From CAIXQW01 sp046049675 (GTDB lineage: Bacteria; Bacteroidota; Bacteroidia; Chitinophagales; Chitinophagaceae): a stretch of 35,997 nt of DNA. A model generated the notes under the pieces. The model worked only from the letters and a program-made list of their open reading frames with translations, was not told the origin of the DNA and ran no database searches. A program made the position numbers and the translations under genes. The first letter of the stretch is position 1, and each line of letters begins with the position of its first letter. Positions 32,916-35,997 of the stretch are shown piece by piece. The stretch spans positions 1-35,997 of the forward strand of contig JBJORA010000120.1 of NCBI GenBank assembly GCA_046049675.1. The letters are read 5' to 3'.

Positions 32916-33278
32916 ATGAAGAAGTTTATAGAAATAGCAGTTTTACGAAAAATTCAATTAATTTTCATTCTGCTGTTAATCGCCGCTACCATTATTTTTT
33001 TTGTTAACCAGTGGAAGAGCTTTGACACAAGTATGAAAGAATTTCGGATAAAAGAGATAACTGGAAACGTTACAAATTTCAAAGATTTAGGACATGGCGA
33101 CTTTTATGTTTGGTTAAATAGCGAGAGGTATTTTTTGCCGCTCTTTAAGCGGCATATGCAGCAAATTCAAATCAATGATTCCTTATATAAACCCGCAAAT
33201 TCAATGGTGTTTCAGTTGTACAAACGAACGGATACCGGGATTTTCAACAGTGGCCTGTTAAAAATTGATTGGCGGTAG
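32916..33278 (+). CDS. Small membrane-anchored protein, distant paralogue of the protein at 29358
   Basis: A 120-residue protein with one N-terminal membrane helix (LIFILLLIAATIIFFV, residues 14-29) and a small extracytoplasmic domain. The domain reads ITGNVTNFKDLGHGDFYVWLNSERYFLPLF, then INDSLYKPANSMVFQLYKRTD. The order G-x-[IV], Y-V-x-[VL]-N, D-[SR]-[IL]-x-K and S-M-x-[FY] is shared with the lipoprotein at 29358. The other copy is lipid-anchored, whereas this one keeps an uncleaved helix. The function is unknown. Confidence 0.6.
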   Translation: MKKFIEIAVLRKIQLIFILLLIAATIIFFVNQWKSFDTSMKEFRIKEITGNVTNFKDLGHGDFYVWLNSERYFLPLFKRHMQQIQINDSLYKPANSMVFQLYKRTDTGIFNSGLLKIDWR

Positions 33279-33383
33279 TTTTCAAATATGCTACATGGTA
33301 CATGCTCCGTGAAAATACACTTTACGCTAGTCAAGATAATTAGTAGTCGTGGGAATTCATTAAAATGCACAAAAAAATTGGCT

Positions 33384-33391
33384 TACCTTTA
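33384..33391 (+). promoter_or_regulatory. Putative -7 element (TACCTTTA) before a broken gene
   Basis: TACCTTTA lies 20 bp before the ATG at 33412, the same octamer seen before 2142 and 23237. It suggests that the broken ORF at 33412 once was, or still is, transcribed. Confidence 0.35.
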
Positions 33392-33411
33392 GAATTAGGA
33401 AACAAATTACG

Positions 33412-33656
33412 ATGAGCAAAACTAACATTACATCAGCGTGTATCACTGCATTAATTTTACTTTGTAGTTTCGGAGGTAAGAAACCACTAGAGTGTTCTCG
33501 CTACTTTTGTTTTTTATAGCATGGCTTTGCGACCTTGCCGAATATTATGGAGAGCTGCGGTGGCTCCTTTACTTTGCCTTTTTTGCTGTTGTACTTGCCT
33601 TGCTTTATTCTTATGCAGGTGCAATTGTTAGATGGATTAGGAGGATTTTTGAGTAG
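33412..33656 (+). pseudogene. Chimeric remnant: unrelated exported-protein start joined to a truncated membrane-protein copy
   Basis: From the ATG at 33412 a signal-like start (MSKTNITSACITALILLCSF) runs for 36 codons and stops at 33520 inside the duplicated DNA, in a different frame from the copy. The copy itself (33496-33656) is open in its own frame, with the sequence LLLFFIAWLCDLAEYYGEL and onward to a stop at 33654-33656. It lacks the first 23 residues of its parent at 32074 and has only a GTG (33492) as a possible start. The junction near 33495 looks like a recombination point that destroyed one gene and truncated another. Confidence 0.6.
33496..33656 (+). repeat. Direct repeat copy 2 (161 bp)
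   Basis: The gap-free partner of 32144-32304. Differences cluster in the last 25 bases; the first 135 bases differ at about eight positions, several of them at third codon positions. Confidence 0.85.
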
Positions 33657-33671
33657 TTTTACAATTGCAAA

Positions 33672-34109
33672 ATGTCAAATAACACAATAAAAACTAGCAC
33701 TAAAGTGTTTGGTGCGCTTATGCTACTTGCTTTTGTAAGTCAACCGTTTTTACATTGGTATAGTAAAGCGTTTTGGGAAGATGTATATACAAGACCACGC
33801 GCTGTACTTTGCCATCAACTTGATACGTTGTCTTTCCCAGTGCTTGTTGTTGAGTCGTCTCGAGATATTGATTCACTTTTAGCATATTATGAAAGAGTGC
33901 AATTAAACAACTGCAATCCAGATGGTGTAGTATTCAATTTGCTATTGCGTACAGTTAGTTGTCGGGATACAATCTATGTTATGAATAACAAGCGAAATGA
34001 CTCAATTGTAGAAATTATTTCTACAGCAGACAGAGGGCCTCATTTTGGAGGAACTTATCTAAGAGCTTTTGCGCATGCGCGCTACCTTAAGTATATAGGG
34101 CAACCTTAG
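33672..34109 (+). CDS. Orphan membrane-anchored protein
   Basis: A 145-residue protein with one N-terminal hydrophobic helix (VFGALMLLAFVSQPFLHWYS, residues 12-31) and no clear cleavage site. The extracytoplasmic part reads FPVLVVESSRDIDSLLAYYERV, then VVFNLLLRTVSCRDTIYVMNNKRNDSIVEII. It has paired Cys residues (AVLCHQL, NNCNPD, VSCRD). It starts 15 bp after the chimeric remnant. No family is recognised. Confidence 0.6.
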   Translation: MSNNTIKTSTKVFGALMLLAFVSQPFLHWYSKAFWEDVYTRPRAVLCHQLDTLSFPVLVVESSRDIDSLLAYYERVQLNNCNPDGVVFNLLLRTVSCRDTIYVMNNKRNDSIVEIISTADRGPHFGGTYLRAFAHARYLKYIGQP

Positions 34110-34327
34110 CTAGGGTAGCAGTAAAACATAGAAGTTTGTTTGCTGGCTAACTATCTAGTCTTTTAGTCATACTTATTTGCGCTATTCGAATAGTAGAAGT
34201 AGTGCTTTAGATTTATTCTGTTCTTTATGCCGAAAAAATATGACGCTTTGATGGCAGCACAATATTTAACAAACTCACTTAAGCATGTGCTAGCAAACTT
34301 GCTTAACTTTACAGTATAACTTAAAAA

Positions 34328-34966
34328 TTGAGAGCCTTGTTCAACACAGATACGAAGCATACCAACGCTCACAGGTTTTTAATTAGGTGCATTCGTGTAT
34401 TCATCTCTTTTGTTTGTTGTAGCTCAGTTTTCCAATCCTGTGGGTCGCGGTATCAACAGAAAAATCAATGTATTTCATTTTTACAAAAGCATTATTCATC
34501 TGTACTTACAAAAGCTTCAAGTTATATGAGGTATAAATATGATCCTTATTTTGGAAGGTATGATGTTGGTTTAGATTCATCTACGCCAACTTTCGCAAAT
34601 TTATATCTGGTACTAGATAGCGCTGAATGTGTTGACGATGAACGTGTGAGGTTGTATTGGAATTTTTATGAGAAGTTAGGTTCTTTTGCAGTAGGGTATT
34701 TTGTTGATTCTACAGGCGCTATTACTGAAGTTAAAGACAAAATGCTAATCAACTATAAGCAAAATATGCTAGCAAGACACTATCACTCGTTTGGACGTGG
34801 AGTAATAAAGCAAGTTGGCGCCAAGCAAATGCCTGCTCTATCATTTATTCAGCGCTTGGACAGCATTCTTACAAATCCACAAAAGTATCCAGATGCATTT
34901 GACTACTTAAATTTTGAAAAATATGATACGGTTTCATTTTACATTTCTAGCTCATCGAAATTTTAA
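34328..34966 (+). CDS. Orphan lipoprotein (TTG start likely)
   Basis: A 212-residue protein. No ATG precedes the export signal, so the start must be a TTG (34328 or 34337). The signal IRVFISFVCCSSVFQSC gives a lipobox Cys followed by GSRYQQKN. The mature region contains aromatic-rich strands (YDPYFGRYDVGLDSS, VRLYWNFYEKLGSFAVGYFVDSTGAI) and a helical C-terminus. No domain is recognised. The 218-bp gap before it (34110-34327) shows nothing recognisable. Confidence 0.55.
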   Translation: MRALFNTDTKHTNAHRFLIRCIRVFISFVCCSSVFQSCGSRYQQKNQCISFLQKHYSSVLTKASSYMRYKYDPYFGRYDVGLDSSTPTFANLYLVLDSAECVDDERVRLYWNFYEKLGSFAVGYFVDSTGAITEVKDKMLINYKQNMLARHYHSFGRGVIKQVGAKQMPALSFIQRLDSILTNPQKYPDAFDYLNFEKYDTVSFYISSSSKF

Positions 34967-35013
34967 CACAATTTCAAGGTATAAACTATAGTAACTGCAA
35001 ACATATTCCATCA

Positions 35014-35724
35014 ATGCGTCCCGAAAATCATCACTCTTCCACAATTGTTCGTAAGCTTAGTAAATTCAAGACTAGTTTTCCTTTTTACTGGCCACTTATT
35101 GTTTGCTTGGTGAATACGTTTTTTTTATGCAGTTGCAGCCAGATTAGATCAATTGGATATCGCAGTAGGCTAGGTAGTGCAAGTACGGACACCCTATCAT
35201 ACCAGACCTATAAAATAGCAATTAAGGATAGTAGCCTTGTGCAAGTACTTGATAGTTTTATTATAGATTTGTCTCAGACAATACAAAGCGAAAAACTGTG
35301 TCCATTTAGTAATAATTATATTTTTTTTAGGCAATCTGGGGATAGTACTTACTTTCAACTCTTATCTACTGATCGCAAATTACACTATACTGACACCACT
35401 ATAATTGTACCGGCAGGCTATGAAGTAATGCCTGACTACGGGATTCTAGAATATAAGGGTCATGTTTTTTTAATTTCGCTTTTTGATGCTTGGCAAGATG
35501 AAAGCTACAAGCCATGCCACGAAGTATTTGTTGAGAAATTTGTACTCAATCCTGACAAGTATAGTTACACAGCAAAGCCAATACCAGTGGAAGTTGCTCA
35601 ATGCTTAATAAAGCAACGACGTGCTGGCATGTGGATTTATGAAACTTCCTACAAAGTGATTGGCAAGATGATGAGTGCGCCAAATAAAAGTTTCAGAAGG
35701 ACGGGGGAGTTGATTGTGAAGTAG
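35014..35724 (+). CDS. Orphan lipoprotein
   Basis: A 236-residue protein from the ATG at 35014. A long N-terminus (MRPENHHSSTIVRKLSKFKT) precedes the hydrophobic segment PLIVCLVNTFFLCSC, which ends in a lipobox. The mature domain is strand-rich (YKIAIKDSSLVQVLDSFIIDL, STYFQLLSTDRKLHYTDTTIIV) with an aromatic/basic C-terminus (MWIYETSYKVIGKMM). No family is recognised. An alternative start could shorten the unusual N-terminus, but no ATG lies between it and the membrane segment. Confidence 0.62.
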   Translation: MRPENHHSSTIVRKLSKFKTSFPFYWPLIVCLVNTFFLCSCSQIRSIGYRSRLGSASTDTLSYQTYKIAIKDSSLVQVLDSFIIDLSQTIQSEKLCPFSNNYIFFRQSGDSTYFQLLSTDRKLHYTDTTIIVPAGYEVMPDYGILEYKGHVFLISLFDAWQDESYKPCHEVFVEKFVLNPDKYSYTAKPIPVEVAQCLIKQRRAGMWIYETSYKVIGKMMSAPNKSFRRTGELIVK

Positions 35725-35777
35725 CCAGCCTTTGTCTGAGTTTAGATGCATGTGTGGTCTTGCCAACGAACATTAGC

Positions 35778-35798
35778 ATCAACCTTTGTAAGGTTGAT
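35778..35798. repeat. Perfect hairpin (9-bp stem, 3-nt loop)
   Basis: ATCAACCTT, loop TGT, AAGGTTGAT, 54 bp after the lipoprotein stop. No T-run follows, so it may be an RNA-stabilising stem or a weak terminator. The rest of the 177-bp gap before 35902 shows nothing else. Confidence 0.45.
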
Positions 35799-35901
35799 TA
35801 TTAGCTAAGCAAATAAATATGCTAGGCACTAATACAACGCGATACTGCTTACAATTAAAGTTTGCAAGCAATAGCATCAATTGTTTGCCGTAAATTGCCG
35901 T

Positions 35902-35997
35902 ATGAAATTGATATTCTTTACCATATTTCTATTTCTAGCTCCGAAAATTTCGTTTTGCCAAGATGTAGCGAAAAGTAGCGACACCATTCTTCCAACT
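35902..35997 (+). CDS. Start of a secreted protein gene (runs off the window)
   Basis: ATG followed by 32 open codons to the edge. The peptide begins MKLIFFTIFLFLAPKISFCQ, a signal peptide with probable cleavage after FCQ, then DVAKSSDTILPT. It continues the run of exported-protein genes. The product is unknown. Confidence 0.5.
   Translation, partial: MKLIFFTIFLFLAPKISFCQDVAKSSDTILPT

Noticed and set aside
34068..34085. Palindromic TGCGCATGCGC inside the gene at 33672
   Set aside because: It lies within a coding region as part of alternating codons and has no partner site in the window.
35778..35798. Hairpin considered as a rho-independent terminator
   Set aside because: The stem is perfect but there is no T-run after it on either strand, so it is reported only as a hairpin.

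Overview
The window looks like chromosomal DNA of a Bacteroidota species, probably of the Chitinophagales/Sphingobacteriales type. Evidence is AT-rich DNA, many lipoproteins with a lipobox Cys, -7 promoter elements of the Bacteroidetes form TAnnTTTG (or TAnnTTTA) lying very close to start codons, almost no Shine-Dalgarno sequences, and a protein ending in a type IX secretion (T9SS) type A sorting domain. I see no rRNA, tRNA or CRISPR array.

Layout. (1) 1-700: the end of an insertion sequence (start of an IS1380/IS4-type transposase, minus strand) abuts a 5'-truncated YD-repeat-like gene. (2) 0.8-6.4 kb, plus strand: two small outer-membrane-type proteins, a di-haem cytochrome c peroxidase-like lipoprotein with a terminator, a secreted glucosaminidase with LysM-like repeats and a long Ala/Pro/Lys/Thr tail, and hypoxanthine phosphoribosyltransferase. 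(3) 15.4-6.4 kb, minus strand: a tightly packed six-gene operon (YdeI/DUF1801 protein, PBP4-type DacB, DUF58 protein, TgpA-like transglutaminase, MoxR ATPase, TPR-like protein). (4) 15.4-20.4 kb, plus strand: a divergent operon of a TMTC-like membrane TPR protein, an unknown multi-pass membrane protein, a THEP1-like P-loop NTPase and a MobA-FdhD fusion, the last two reading frames overlapping their upstream neighbours. (5) 23.0-20.4 kb, minus strand: a DUF7009-like small protein and an FdhF/YdeP-type molybdopterin oxidoreductase, converging on mobA-fdhD. Regions 4 and 5 together look like a molybdoenzyme with its cofactor maturation genes. (6) 23.2-28.4 kb: a small lipoprotein, an AI-2E family permease, another lipoprotein, a LYS1-type dehydrogenase divergent from hscB, and a T9SS-sorted choice-of-anchor V protein.

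(7) 28.7 kb to the end: an accessory-looking tract of about a dozen short plus-strand genes, nearly all with signal peptides, lipoboxes or membrane segments and none with a recognisable domain. It holds a roughly 160-bp partial gene duplication joined to an unrelated ORF start, two proteins that look like distant paralogues, and inverted repeats in the gaps. This tract and the MobA-FdhD/NTPase/membrane-protein operon are the least ordinary parts of the window. No spacer without a gene exceeds about 260 bases.
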